From the NCBI GenBank assembly GCA_016784965.1, contig JADHTQ010000015.1:26675-90674 (forward strand): a stretch of 64,000 nucleotides of DNA. Reading direction: 5' to 3'. Positions 16,998 through 26,021 of the stretch are shown here, in pieces. The notes under the pieces were generated by a model. The model searched no databases, was not told where the DNA came from, and was given only the letters and a program-made list of their open reading frames with translations. The DNA is from Bacteriovoracaceae bacterium (GTDB lineage: Bacteria; Bdellovibrionota; Bacteriovoracia; Bacteriovoracales; Bacteriovoracaceae). How positions within the stretch are numbered: position 1 is the first letter of the stretch; each line of letters begins with the position of its first letter. The position numbers and the translations under genes are program-made.

Positions 16998-18047
16998 TTA
17001 TTGAAGATCGGGGTTAATTCTCAACAATGCCCTATTGACAGATCTATTGTCAAGATCACGCAAAGCAGCGTTGACTTCTGAGAGATCATAAGAGTTCGTT
17101 ATCAATTTATCTATAGGTAATTTATTTGAGCGATACAATTCGCAGTATTTAGGAATGTCCTTGTCTGGATTACTGTCTCCGCCCCAACTACCCTTAATAT
17201 TTTTACCACAGATGAGATCAAAAGGATCAAGCTGAATCATCTTACCGTGCTCCGGATGTGATGCAAAAACCAAGAGACCTCCTCCTTTTTTAATTAAACG
17301 AAAAGTATTCTCAATTATTTCGGCCTTTCCTGTTGCTTCAACAGCATAGTCCACACCACTTGGGTAAAGCTCGAAAATAAACTTTTCTACATCTACTTCT
17401 TTGGCATTGATGACCACATCTGCTCCAATTTCTAACGCCAAATCAAGTTTGTTCTTTTCAATATCAATTGCAATTACTTTTTCACAGTTAAAAAGTTGGC
17501 TTGCAATTAATGCACTCAAACCTATGCCTCCAAGACCCCAAATTACCAAAGTACTATTATCTTCTGGTTTTATAGTATTAAAGATGATTCCCGCTCCTGT
17601 GGGGAGAGCACAACCAAAAAGTACGGCAACATCTAATGGAATATCACTTGGTAATGCAGTTACTCTATTTTCAGAAACAACAGCAAATTGTTCAAAGCAA
17701 GTTGCTCCACCTGCATTTATTTTTAAACCATCCAACACATATAGTGCACCACTATCTTCAATGCCGTCCCCTTTTATCCACCCTATAACGACACGATCTC
17801 CCACTTTAACTTTTGAAATATTTGAACCGATGGCACGTATTACACCAGATCCTTCATGGCCAAGTAAGTGAGGTAGATATTTATCTTCACCACGTTTGCC
17901 CTTTACTTCCATTAGTTGACTATGGCACACTCCGGCATATGCTAGCTCTACTAACACTTGACCAGGCCTTAATTCTGGCACAAGTAGTTCTTCTGTATAA
18001 GCAAGTGGTTCATTAATGTTTTTTAAAAAAGTCGCTTTTGTTTTCAT
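16998..18047 (-). CDS. Zinc-type MDR alcohol dehydrogenase lacking the structural zinc lobe
   Basis: A 349-residue medium-chain dehydrogenase/reductase. Catalytic-zinc ligands are visible in AGVCHSQLMEVKG (Cys), LLGHEGSGVIRAIG (His-Glu) and LFGCALPTGAG (second Cys); the coenzyme site is VIWGLGGIGLSALIASQL. The loop that usually carries four cysteines for a structural zinc (about residues 85-115) has none (WIKGDGIEDSGALYVLDGLK), an unusual combination. In polysaccharide loci such enzymes oxidise or reduce alditols or sugar hydroxyls. The substrate is not evident. No good Shine-Dalgarno precedes the ATG. Divergent from the large membrane protein at 18139. Confidence 0.83.
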   Translation of the reverse strand: MKTKATFLKNINEPLAYTEELLVPELRPGQVLVELAYAGVCHSQLMEVKGKRGEDKYLPHLLGHEGSGVIRAIGSNISKVKVGDRVVIGWIKGDGIEDSGALYVLDGLKINAGGATCFEQFAVVSENRVTALPSDIPLDVAVLFGCALPTGAGIIFNTIKPEDNSTLVIWGLGGIGLSALIASQLFNCEKVIAIDIEKNKLDLALEIGADVVINAKEVDVEKFIFELYPSGVDYAVEATGKAEIIENTFRLIKKGGGLLVFASHPEHGKMIQLDPFDLICGKNIKGSWGGDSNPDKDIPKYCELYRSNKLPIDKLITNSYDLSEVNAALRDLDNRSVNRALLRINPDLQ

Positions 18048-18073
18048 AAGTAAGACTCAATACTAAAAAGTAA

Positions 18074-18102
18074 TTGCTGAAAATATCTATATTTGTTACA
18101 CT
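18074..18102 (+). promoter_or_regulatory. Sigma70-type promoter for the 18139 membrane protein gene
   Basis: TTGCTG (18074-18079), 17-base spacer, TACACT (18097-18102) in the 91-base divergent gap, 36 bases before the ATG at 18139. Confidence 0.48.
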
Positions 18103-18138
18103 CCACAAGCTATCATATTATCATTTCTGTGTATACTT

Positions 18139-20310
18139 TTGTATGTAGTATTAATAGAAGAAATTAGTATAAGGCTCAATTTGATTAAACAGTTCATTTC
18201 AATATTTTCCCCAAAAAATGCCCACCGGTCGTTTAAGAAGATCTTGTTTTGTTTTACATTATTATTAGTTACAACCAACATTGACCGAATTTTTATGGGT
18301 AATTTTGCACTTGTAAGAGAGCACGACTGGTATGATAGCCTTGCACAAATGTGGGAGAACTGCTTCTCTCTCAGAAATGTATTTAATCTCAGTCTCGTTA
18401 ATCCCACAATAGTTGGGGGGTATAATTGTCAAGGACACGGGATACCTGCTTTCAGCCCTATAGCCATACTACTTTCGACTCTTCCTCCTTACTTGGGCTA
18501 TGTGAGTTTATATTTTATAATTGCCACGATGTGTTTTTTAAGCATCTATTATTTTACTAAGACTATAAAAATTCCGATTCACTGGTCGTTGATTATTTTT
18601 TTGGCCTTCGCCCAGTTCTACTCAATCATGCATGTCTATTTTTCTTTTTCTTTGGACCCGGCGGCACTTCTTATTTCTGCCTTCCTTTTAAAGGGGGAAA
18701 AGCTAGATGAAAATAAAATATACTCTTATTTCTTGCTGATCATTGTGTTAATATTTGCGATATCCATGCCTGCCCCGTTTTATATACCATTTCATACTTT
18801 CACAACTTTAGCAGTATCACTAATTTTTATTAAATATTCCTGCGGCGGCTTTAAGGGAATCATTAAGCGATTTACCAGTTTTTGGTTTGTTGTTTTTCTT
18901 ATTAACTTACCTACGATCAGTGTTTTATTGCAAAGTGCTTCAGGCTCAATGAGAAAGGATTTTTATCCATATTGGGGACCTTTTAGCTTTTATGGCGTTG
19001 CCAAAAGTGCTTTCGAAGGTCTTACGACAGATTGGCACATTACATGGCTGGGGTTACTACTACTTTCTATTTACATTATACTATATTTTAATAATAGTTC
19101 GAATAGTAAGTTTTCTTATAAGACTAGCCTCTTCTCTGTGTTACTTTTTTTGTTTATCTATTTTACTTCGAGAATAGGGGCTCCTTATCTTTCATTACTT
19201 GCTCATCATTACAATGTTAAAAACATTCTTACGATGAATCAGTGGAACCGTTTTTATCTTACATTTCACAGTGTACAACTAGTAATATTTTTCTCAAGTT
19301 TAAAAAATTTAATATTTTCGCAAATGAATGTTGTGAAATTCAATCTAAAAAAAGTATTGCTAGCGGTTTCCTTAATAATAGTTTCTGCTTGGGCGCTCTC
19401 TCATTCAGTGTTGTATTGGAGGAGTTTAGTTTACGTTCCTCTTCTATTAGCTATAATTATCAATTTGGGAAAACATAAATTTAAAGATTATTCTAATGTG
19501 ACCAATATAGCTCTTTTGGTAGTGTTGCTTTTTTCTGCAGTCAAGAACAGGAAACATCTTTCAAGAAGGTTTGAACATGCGAGCTTTGTGAGTTATTCAG
19601 TGCCAAATGTAAAAAAACTTTCTGACCAAATAAGTTTAATTGATAAAATGATGTATCGGGCGATTTCTATTGCCATTCATCCCTCTTTCTCACTTGTGAA
19701 TAAATTTAAAATGGCCGATGGTTACCTGACGTTTTACCCCTTGTCATATAAAAGGAATTTTCAAGAAACCTTTAGTCCTGCATTAGTAGAATCAGATGGA
19801 AATGCAATTCCCTATTTTCGTCATTGGGGAGGTCGGGCTTATGTCTTTCTGCCTGGATCAAGAGAAGGTGTTTTTCAACAGGGATGTCCTTTAGACCCTA
19901 TTGATTTTAATTCACTGGCAAATATAACCAAGGTAAAAGAACTTGCTGTTAAATGGATCTTTAGTAGATGTCAATTAATGCACCCTGAAATTAAACAAAT
20001 ATTTAAACCTGAAGCAATAAAATATCCGCTATCATTTACAAAAAAATATATTGCTAAGCTGCAGCGAGTTTTATCTTATAAAGCAATCCACAATGAACCT
20101 ATTGCCGCATATATCTATGAAGTAAAAAATCCCAAAAAGATTTTTGAAGTTCACGGAGATGATGTGTTTATTAGGGCAAATGTCTGTCTTGATTTAATAG
20201 ATGAAGGATTTAGAAACTCTGAAGAAAAATTTGGATTTCTAATCTCGAAAAATTCTCCACATTGGCCAATTGCTCAAAATTGCTACCCAGAGCTAAAAGA
20301 GTTTTTTTAA
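18139..20310 (+). CDS. Very large multi-spanning membrane protein, YfhO/GT-C-like
   Basis: A 723-residue protein with one helix near residues 35-50, about a dozen helices up to residue 460 and a soluble C-terminal domain (about 490-715). A periplasmic loop after helix 1 holds REHDWYDSLAQMWENCFS, with acidic residues where GT-C enzymes keep their catalytic base. Topology resembles the YfhO-like protein at 619 and the protein at 14661, but the PGWxVYVNG tail motif is not found. A role as a membrane glycosyltransferase in O-unit modification is plausible. The first 14 residues before LNLIKQF are atypical, so the true start could lie slightly downstream. The stop overlaps the ATG of the epimerase gene by one base. 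Confidence 0.58.
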   Translation: MYVVLIEEISIRLNLIKQFISIFSPKNAHRSFKKILFCFTLLLVTTNIDRIFMGNFALVREHDWYDSLAQMWENCFSLRNVFNLSLVNPTIVGGYNCQGHGIPAFSPIAILLSTLPPYLGYVSLYFIIATMCFLSIYYFTKTIKIPIHWSLIIFLAFAQFYSIMHVYFSFSLDPAALLISAFLLKGEKLDENKIYSYFLLIIVLIFAISMPAPFYIPFHTFTTLAVSLIFIKYSCGGFKGIIKRFTSFWFVVFLINLPTISVLLQSASGSMRKDFYPYWGPFSFYGVAKSAFEGLTTDWHITWLGLLLLSIYIILYFNNSSNSKFSYKTSLFSVLLFLFIYFTSRIGAPYLSLLAHHYNVKNILTMNQWNRFYLTFHSVQLVIFFSSLKNLIFSQMNVVKFNLKKVLLAVSLIIVSAWALSHSVLYWRSLVYVPLLLAIIINLGKHKFKDYSNVTNIALLVVLLFSAVKNRKHLSRRFEHASFVSYSVPNVKKLSDQISLIDKMMYRAISIAIHPSFSLVNKFKMADGYLTFYPLSYKRNFQETFSPALVESDGNAIPYFRHWGGRAYVFLPGSREGVFQQGCPLDPIDFNSLANITKVKELAVKWIFSRCQLMHPEIKQIFKPEAIKYPLSFTKKYIAKLQRVLSYKAIHNEPIAAYIYEVKNPKKIFEVHGDDVFIRANVCLDLIDEGFRNSEEKFGFLISKNSPHWPIAQNCYPELKEFF

Positions 20311-21269
20311 TGAATATACTGATTACTGGGGGAACAGGTTGCCTCGGTCTAAATCTTATTCAACACTTAAACCATTTAGGGCACAAGATATTTTTTACTT
20401 ACAGAGTTGAGTGCAATAATACTTCTGGAAAAGGTATCCTTTTTGACCTATTAAAAGAAGATCCCTTTCCCAATTTTGAAGAGACTATTGATGTTTTTAT
20501 CCATACGGCAGCGGTTGTTGCTGGACCCAATTTTGTGGCCACTTCTAATGAAACAATGACAAAAAAGGCGCTTGAATGGGCAAAACACTTAAAGGTAAAG
20601 CAATTTATCTTTATAAGTTCTTGTTCTGTGGCAGGTGATATTTATAATGGTCAAAGGAATGAATGTTCTATAATGCGGCCTGATAGTCAATATGGAGTGA
20701 GTAAGCTCAATTGTGAAAAAATTGTTAAAGAATACCTTATAAGTATTGACATTTTTTTTACAATCATGAGACCTGGATTAATTTATGGGCCATATGATCG
20801 CGGTGGAATGTTAAAGGTCATTCAATCTTTAGAGCAAGGAACTTTTAAAAAATTTGGTTCTGGCAGTTATCAAAAAAGTCCCTGTTCTGTTTCATTTTTA
20901 TCAAAAATATTAGTTCAATCACTGTTAAATAGAGACTTTTACAATGAAGAGTTTATCGTTGTTGATGATTCGCCCATTACAGTCAATGAAATGATTGATG
21001 TTATTGCAAAAAACCTTAATATTAAACCCCAAATACAAAACATACCTGCATGGATACTTCCAATTATTGGTTATATATGTGATCTGTTAAAGGTTCTTGG
21101 TAAAAACATTCCATTTACGACAAAAACTATAAAAAAAATGGTCTCAAATAATACTTACTCAAATTCTAAAGTAAAAGGCCGTTTACAAACACAAGTAGAG
21201 TCTAACTTTGAGGATGAAATTAAAAAAGAATTAGACTGGTATAAAAGATTTATTAGAAAGGGCCTGTAA
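20310..21269 (+). CDS. NAD-dependent epimerase/dehydratase (extended SDR)
   Basis: 319 residues from the ATG at 20310 (TAATG overlap with the previous stop); a longer frame from 20262 exists, but the Rossmann motif MNILITGGTGCLG only makes sense from here. Cofactor motif GGTGCLG, a VFIHTAAVVAGPN segment and the active-site pair YGVSK are present. Family members act on sugar nucleotides as 4-epimerases, 4,6-dehydratases or reductases, using NAD(P). The last third (MIDVIAKNLNIKPQIQNIP) resembles NDP-sugar SDR substrate domains. The 3' end overlaps the convergent E1 beta gene by 17 bases. Exact reaction unknown. Confidence 0.83.
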   Translation: MNILITGGTGCLGLNLIQHLNHLGHKIFFTYRVECNNTSGKGILFDLLKEDPFPNFEETIDVFIHTAAVVAGPNFVATSNETMTKKALEWAKHLKVKQFIFISSCSVAGDIYNGQRNECSIMRPDSQYGVSKLNCEKIVKEYLISIDIFFTIMRPGLIYGPYDRGGMLKVIQSLEQGTFKKFGSGSYQKSPCSVSFLSKILVQSLLNRDFYNEEFIVVDDSPITVNEMIDVIAKNLNIKPQIQNIPAWILPIIGYICDLLKVLGKNIPFTTKTIKKMVSNNTYSNSKVKGRLQTQVESNFEDEIKKELDWYKRFIRKGL

Positions 21270-22302
21270 ACCAATCACCGGGAACATCGTGAGGAAACGA
21301 GTGTGGTGTTGCACTTTGAGGGGGTAGGTTAAAAAAACCAAAGACAGTATTGACAATATCAAATGACCTTGTATAAAAACTCTCAGTTAGACCAAAGCTT
21401 GTTGGTAGTGGATAATCAGGTGCTGCGAGTTTTACCGGTGCACATTTTAAGTCATTAAAAAAGTGAGTGCTAACATAAGATATTATTTCACTGGCCACAG
21501 AACAGTTTGACTGTGCATTATCGAGTACTAACAAACGTCCTGTCTTTTTTATCGATTTTGCAATTGAATCTCGGTCTAGCGGACTAATGCTTCTTAAATC
21601 AATTAAGTCACAATGAATTCCCTCTTTTTCTAAAACATCCATTGCATGGAGGGCCTCTATACTTAAATAAGACATGGAGACAATTGTAGCAGAGTCTCCT
21701 TCACTCAATAACTTTGATTTTCCCAATTCTTTAGTATAAAAACCCTCTTCAACCTCTCCTTTGGTATTATGTAGCCATCTGTGTTCTAAAAAAACTACTG
21801 GGTTGGGGTCAAAGATACTTGCAAGAAGAAGTCCTTTTGCATCACTTGGTGTGGTTGGCATCACAACTTTTAATCCGGGAATATGGGCAAACCAGGATTG
21901 CAGAGTTTGAGAGTGTGTTGGGCCTTGCCCCCATCCTCGACCTAGTATGAGGCGAATAGTTATAGGAACACAATCTTGCCCATTAAACATATAGTGCCAT
22001 TTGGCCGCGTTGTTGACCAGCTGATCCATTGCTAAGAGGAAAAAGTCTAAACGTTGGTGGACCATAACAGATTTATAACCCTGTAGTGCTGCTCCAATGG
22101 CCACTCCCGTCATTGCATTTTCAGAGGTAGGCATATCAAAGACTCTATCATTACCAAAAGTTTCTACTAACTCATTTGTGGTACCGAAAATTCTTTTTGG
22201 GTCGTCGACACCAAGGCCGTAGAGTAAAACTTTTTGGTCATGGTGCATAGCAACTTTTAGTGCATCATTAACTGCTTCAGCAAATGTCATTAGATTACCC
22301 AT
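21253..22302 (-). CDS. Thiamine-diphosphate dehydrogenase E1 beta subunit / transketolase-like
   Basis: A 349-residue E1-beta protein: cofactor glutamate in MPTSENAMTGVAIGAALQG, the conserved GPTHSQTLQSWFAHIPGLKV block and a C-terminal transketolase domain with LIDLRSISPLDRDSI. With the adjacent alpha subunit it should form a heterotetramer that decarboxylates a 2-oxo acid. The Shine-Dalgarno AAGGAG is inside the end of the alpha gene. No lipoyl E2 or E3 gene is nearby, so the pair probably does not run a classical oxidative complex; a carboligation making a branched or acylated sugar is a possible role. The C-terminal tail (about 20 residues, PPQSATPHSFP onward) extends past the usual end. 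Confidence 0.88.
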   Translation of the reverse strand: MGNLMTFAEAVNDALKVAMHHDQKVLLYGLGVDDPKRIFGTTNELVETFGNDRVFDMPTSENAMTGVAIGAALQGYKSVMVHQRLDFFLLAMDQLVNNAAKWHYMFNGQDCVPITIRLILGRGWGQGPTHSQTLQSWFAHIPGLKVVMPTTPSDAKGLLLASIFDPNPVVFLEHRWLHNTKGEVEEGFYTKELGKSKLLSEGDSATIVSMSYLSIEALHAMDVLEKEGIHCDLIDLRSISPLDRDSIAKSIKKTGRLLVLDNAQSNCSVASEIISYVSTHFFNDLKCAPVKLAAPDYPLPTSFGLTESFYTRSFDIVNTVFGFFNLPPQSATPHSFPHDVPGDWFTGPF

Positions 22303-22307
22303 ATACT

Positions 22308-23282
22308 TTAGAGCTCCTTATATATGTTTTTATATGCATCTTTGGGATCAGGGTAGGGTGATTCGATAGCAAATTGAAAAGCTTTATCAACTTCACATTT
22401 TATTTCTATATCCATAGCTGCTATCGCTTCTTCGTCTAAGACTTTATCGGCCAAAAGACGGTTTAGATGCATTGCAATGGGGTCACGCTTTTTCCATTTT
22501 AAAAATTCTTCTTCTGTCCTGTAACCAATATGATTATCATAGTTTGGGCCACAATGCTCTCTCCACCTATAGGTATCAAGCTCGACAAAGCGAGGGCCAC
22601 CATACTTTTTCATATTATTTACAATGTCGTCTAGTAGCAGGTAGCAGGATTCGACATCATTGCCATCTCCGTGTGAACTGGGGATGCCAATACCTTCAAC
22701 CATTTCAAATATCTTGCGACCTATTGGCTGGCGAACTTTCAAAGGAGAGTAAACAGAGTATTGATTATTTTCACAGACAAAGAGAACTGGAAGCTGCTTG
22801 ACTGCAGCAAAATTAGCAGATTCGTAAAATACCCCTTCCTCAACGGCCGCATCCCCGATAAAAACACAGGAAATATTATTAGTATTGTCAAGCTTTTGAG
22901 CAAGACCTAAACCCACACCGACAGGAATGCTGTTGCCAACAATGGCAGTACTACCTTTAAAGCCAACAGAGAGGTCAACCAAATGCATCGAGCCCCCTTT
23001 GCCACCAGAGCAACCGGTGCTCTTGCCATAAATTTCGGCGATAAATTTTTTCCCATCCCCACCTTTACCTAAGTAATGGGCGTGGGCACGATGAGTGCTT
23101 ACTGCTAAATCTTCTTTGGTAAGTATTTGTGATAATGCCGCAGGTACACCTTCTTGCCCAATTGATAGATGTGTTGGACACCGCATCTTTTGTTCACTAT
23201 AGCGAGTGACAATCTCTTCTTCATAAAAGCGAATTCTTTTCATTTCACGTAGTAAATTGATGCGAATATCAGATTTTAACAT
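22308..23282 (-). CDS. Thiamine-diphosphate dehydrogenase E1 alpha subunit
   Basis: A 324-residue E1-alpha protein. The ThDP motif runs from IGDAAVEEGVFYE to FVCENNQYSVYS (GDx...N pattern with about 28 residues between). The HRAHAHYLGKGG segment and SGGKGGSMHLVD are typical of pyruvate/acetoin dehydrogenase alpha subunits. GGGAG precedes the ATG. It lies between the methyltransferase and the beta subunit in the minus-strand heptose/epimerase operon. The expected donor would be pyruvate or another 2-oxo acid, with a keto-sugar as acceptor if it acts as a carboligase; this is inference from the missing E2/E3. Confidence 0.88.
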   Translation of the reverse strand: MLKSDIRINLLREMKRIRFYEEEIVTRYSEQKMRCPTHLSIGQEGVPAALSQILTKEDLAVSTHRAHAHYLGKGGDGKKFIAEIYGKSTGCSGGKGGSMHLVDLSVGFKGSTAIVGNSIPVGVGLGLAQKLDNTNNISCVFIGDAAVEEGVFYESANFAAVKQLPVLFVCENNQYSVYSPLKVRQPIGRKIFEMVEGIGIPSSHGDGNDVESCYLLLDDIVNNMKKYGGPRFVELDTYRWREHCGPNYDNHIGYRTEEEFLKWKKRDPIAMHLNRLLADKVLDEEAIAAMDIEIKCEVDKAFQFAIESPYPDPKDAYKNIYKEL

Positions 23283-23305
23283 TGCTCTCCCTTTTAAAAG
23301 AGTTA

Positions 23306-23965
23306 CTAAGGTATAAACCAGTAGTAGTCGCCAGTATAGCCAACTTTATCAAAAAGTTCTCGCCATTCATCAACGTGTAAAACTGTTTTGGCAGTTAAGT
23401 TCCAGGCCTCCATTCTCTTTTTTTCTTCATCATTATGGTATGCATCGACAGTAATAAAGCTTTTTCCGCGACTCACTCTTTCTACTTCAGCAAGGGATCT
23501 TCCACAATCATCAAAGTCAAGATTGTGAAGTGTTGTTATTGCAATGACCACGTCAAAAGAATTATCTTCATAGGGCAGAGCTCTGGCATTGCCAACACGT
23601 AAAAAATCCTTAACCTCTTCTTTGGCATTTGTGATAGCATACTCTGAAACATCAAGACCTGCTACTGTCATTTCTGGGAACTCTTGTTTTAGATCATAAA
23701 GCATGAATCCTTTTGCACAACCTACATCTAATAAAGAACTTTCATTTGTGAGAGCAAAGTGTTCTTTAAATGTCGGTATTACTGGTTGCCAAAACCGTGG
23801 GAGATAATTAAATCCTCCGTAACCATTTTTTCGATCACCATCAAAAAATTCTTTTCCAAATTGGCGTGCAATTTTTCTATCTTCCTCAGTTTTTTCATGT
23901 CCTCGTTCTTCAACATTTCGTTTAGTGCGTGGATAATTTATCAATAAATCAATTTCTTTGCCCAT
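23306..23965 (-). CDS. Class I SAM-dependent methyltransferase
   Basis: A 219-residue protein. Motif I is SLLDVGCAKGFMLYDL, post-I MTVAGLDVSEYAI, motif II FDVVIAITTLHNLDF. The N-terminal region (NYPRTKRNVEERGHEKTEED) and the C-terminal YHNDEEKKRMEAWNLTAKTV stretch are shared, as I recall, with sugar methyltransferases of polysaccharide clusters. AAGGAT precedes the ATG. It sits between an epimerase and the E1 alpha gene. C-, N- or O-methylation of a keto-sugar nucleotide is possible; the sequence alone does not decide. Confidence 0.83.
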   Translation of the reverse strand: MGKEIDLLINYPRTKRNVEERGHEKTEEDRKIARQFGKEFFDGDRKNGYGGFNYLPRFWQPVIPTFKEHFALTNESSLLDVGCAKGFMLYDLKQEFPEMTVAGLDVSEYAITNAKEEVKDFLRVGNARALPYEDNSFDVVIAITTLHNLDFDDCGRSLAEVERVSRGKSFITVDAYHNDEEKKRMEAWNLTAKTVLHVDEWRELFDKVGYTGDYYWFIP

Positions 23966-23985
23966 TTGATAATCCTTTTGTGTGA

Positions 23986-25011
23986 TTAGATATTATAAGC
24001 GCTACCATTTCTTTCTAATTGCATAGATTGCATGTTATAAAAGCGTTTGTCATTAATACATTTATATTGTGTTTTTAAAGCTTCTTGTAGTTCTTCGACC
24101 TCTCTACTAATAGAGCTAACTGGCCCATAATCTAATTCCTTCAATATTTTTTCAGAAGAGATATGATAATCTCTTTGGTCATAAACTTTGGTTACTTCAA
24201 TTTTTACATCAAGGTGAGATAATTGTTGTTTGATTAATTCGGCAATCTCAATTACTTTGTGATTTTCAAAACCGAAGTTGAACGTTTTACCATTTATTTG
24301 CTCTTTTTTGGCCTTCAATAGATGAGAATAAATATTAATCATATCATTCATACCAACATTTGGACGGCGCTGTTGACCACCATGAACAGTTATTAGACCC
24401 TTGTGGACTGCATCAGCAGTTAATTTATTAACAGTTAGGTCGAAACGTTGACGAGGAGAATATCCACAAACTGTTGCAGGTCTTACACTTGTTGTGCAAA
24501 AATATTCTGAAGATGCGGCCCTAACAATCCATTCGGATAACATCTTATATTTTGAATAAAAAGTTATTGGTTCAGGCTCAAGTTTTTCGGTAATATCTTT
24601 TTCTTCTTTTATACCAAAAACGCTACTTGAGGACGCATTGATAAATCTTTTTACACCACACTTTTTCGCCATTGAAATCAATACCCCAACAGCATCAAAG
24701 TTCACCTGTTTTGTTAAAACTTCATCAATATCTCCAGTTGGATCATTGGAGATCGCGGCCAAATGTATAACGGCATCAATATCTTTCATGGCCTCTTCAA
24801 CGGTATTTGGATCGCGGATATCACCATTAATGTACTTGAATCTCTTGCTCCACTCATAATATTTGGGAGCTTTTTGAAGAGCTTCATATCCATATTCGCC
24901 ATAGAGGCAAAGATCTAATACCGTTACAGAGTATCCCTCATTTAATAAGTGGGGTGTTAATCTACTACCCACATAGCCAAAGCCACCTGTTATTAGAACG
25001 TTATTAATCAT
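23986..25011 (-). CDS. NAD-dependent epimerase/dehydratase (extended SDR)
   Basis: A 341-residue extended SDR. Cofactor motif ITGGFGYVGSRL, then HLAAISNDPTGDI, active-site serine stretch NASSSSVFG and the catalytic pair YSKYK. Resembles UDP-glucose 4-epimerase-like enzymes of polysaccharide and aminoglycoside clusters, with a C-terminal tail (YNMQSMQLERNGSAYNI) often seen in this subgroup. GGAG lies six bases before the ATG, directly after the next SDR's stop. Likely epimerises or dehydrates the NDP-sugar made by 26018 and 26987. Confidence 0.85.
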   Translation of the reverse strand: MINNVLITGGFGYVGSRLTPHLLNEGYSVTVLDLCLYGEYGYEALQKAPKYYEWSKRFKYINGDIRDPNTVEEAMKDIDAVIHLAAISNDPTGDIDEVLTKQVNFDAVGVLISMAKKCGVKRFINASSSSVFGIKEEKDITEKLEPEPITFYSKYKMLSEWIVRAASSEYFCTTSVRPATVCGYSPRQRFDLTVNKLTADAVHKGLITVHGGQQRRPNVGMNDMINIYSHLLKAKKEQINGKTFNFGFENHKVIEIAELIKQQLSHLDVKIEVTKVYDQRDYHISSEKILKELDYGPVSSISREVEELQEALKTQYKCINDKRFYNMQSMQLERNGSAYNI

Positions 25012-25022
25012 CTTATGCTCCT

Positions 25023-26021
25023 TTATTCCATATGGATGTAGTCCATTGGAAAATCTTTAATAGTTTCCCAGGAATCCTTAACCCAGTGTATAGTCTCACT
25101 AATTCCAGCTTCAAGAGAAATTTTATTTTTACGGCATAGTAAACTTTGAGTTTTTTGAGTATCTAAATAATAGGCCTTATCCTTTCCTGGCCTATCCTTA
25201 CTTATTTGGACAAAATCGTTAAAATTGTTGCCAAGTTTATCACAAATCATTTCAACTAATGACTTTATTGAAAGATACTCATCCGATGCGATATGATAAA
25301 TTTCACCAGGTTTGCCCTGATTTAAAACGGCCCATGAAGCTGCACCAAAATCCCTGCTATGGACAAAGTTGCGAACTGAAGTGCCTCCTCCATGTAGAGA
25401 AAGTTTTTTACCAAGTCTAGCATAAATAATTGTGCGAGGAATAATGCGGTAAAGCTGTTGTCCTGGCCCATAAAAATTGGTCGAACGAGTTAGGTAAACT
25501 GGAAAATTGTAGTTTTTATAATATGACATTAAGCTCATATCAATGGCGGCATGTGAAACAGCATAGGGAGTGCTTGGATTTAGTTTAGCACTTTCATTAA
25601 CACTTCCTTCGGTGCTTCCATAAACCTCAGGAGTAGATACCCTCATATATGCCTTTAAAAATGACAGTTTTCTTAATAATTCATGCAATTTTATTTTAGA
25701 CATTAAGTTGGTTTGAAACCATTGAAGAGGTGCATCCCAACTTTGTGCTACCATGCCCTGCCCAGCAAAATCTACAATAACATCTGGCCTGAATGTATTA
25801 ATAAGGTCGATTAACTCTGGGAAATGCTTATTGATATCGAGTTGATAAAACTTAAAATTACTTCTGTGTGGATTTTTTGCGTAAGGAAGAAAAATATTAT
25901 GTTTTTCTTCACTTCTGCTGACGCCAACAATGTCTAGATTTAAATCCAGGGAGTGATTAACAAAAGAAGCTCCTGCAAAAGAGTTGCTTCCAAGAATTAG
26001 CATTTTTTCATATTTACTCAC
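25023..26021 (-). CDS. Extended SDR (GDP-mannose/dTDP-glucose 4,6-dehydratase-like) with altered catalytic motif
   Basis: A 332-residue protein with the overall 4,6-dehydratase pattern: FAGQGMVAQSW, STPEVYGSTEGSVNES, then RSTNFYGPGQQLYRIIPR, SLHGGGTSVRNFVHSRDFG and GEIYHIASDEYLSIK. Two signatures deviate. The catalytic Y-x-x-x-K is Tyr153-AVS-His157, confirmed on the nucleotide sequence, and the glycine motif is G11SNSFAG17 with Ser14 in place of the middle glycine. It may use a different mechanism, have altered cofactor handling, or be a non-catalytic partner. GTG start overlapping the stop of the nucleotidyltransferase (GTGA). Confidence 0.8.
   Translation of the reverse strand: MSKYEKMLILGSNSFAGASFVNHSLDLNLDIVGVSRSEEKHNIFLPYAKNPHRSNFKFYQLDINKHFPELIDLINTFRPDVIVDFAGQGMVAQSWDAPLQWFQTNLMSKIKLHELLRKLSFLKAYMRVSTPEVYGSTEGSVNESAKLNPSTPYAVSHAAIDMSLMSYYKNYNFPVYLTRSTNFYGPGQQLYRIIPRTIIYARLGKKLSLHGGGTSVRNFVHSRDFGAASWAVLNQGKPGEIYHIASDEYLSIKSLVEMICDKLGNNFNDFVQISKDRPGKDKAYYLDTQKTQSLLCRKNKISLEAGISETIHWVKDSWETIKDFPMDYIHME

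Noticed and set aside
17401..17871. 156-codon plus-strand open frame
   Set aside because: Antisense to the alcohol dehydrogenase; composition reflects the complementary strand only.
20262..20309. Longer start for the SDR at 20310
   Set aside because: The added residues come before a textbook MNILITGGTG start, and TAATG coupling explains the ATG at 20310.
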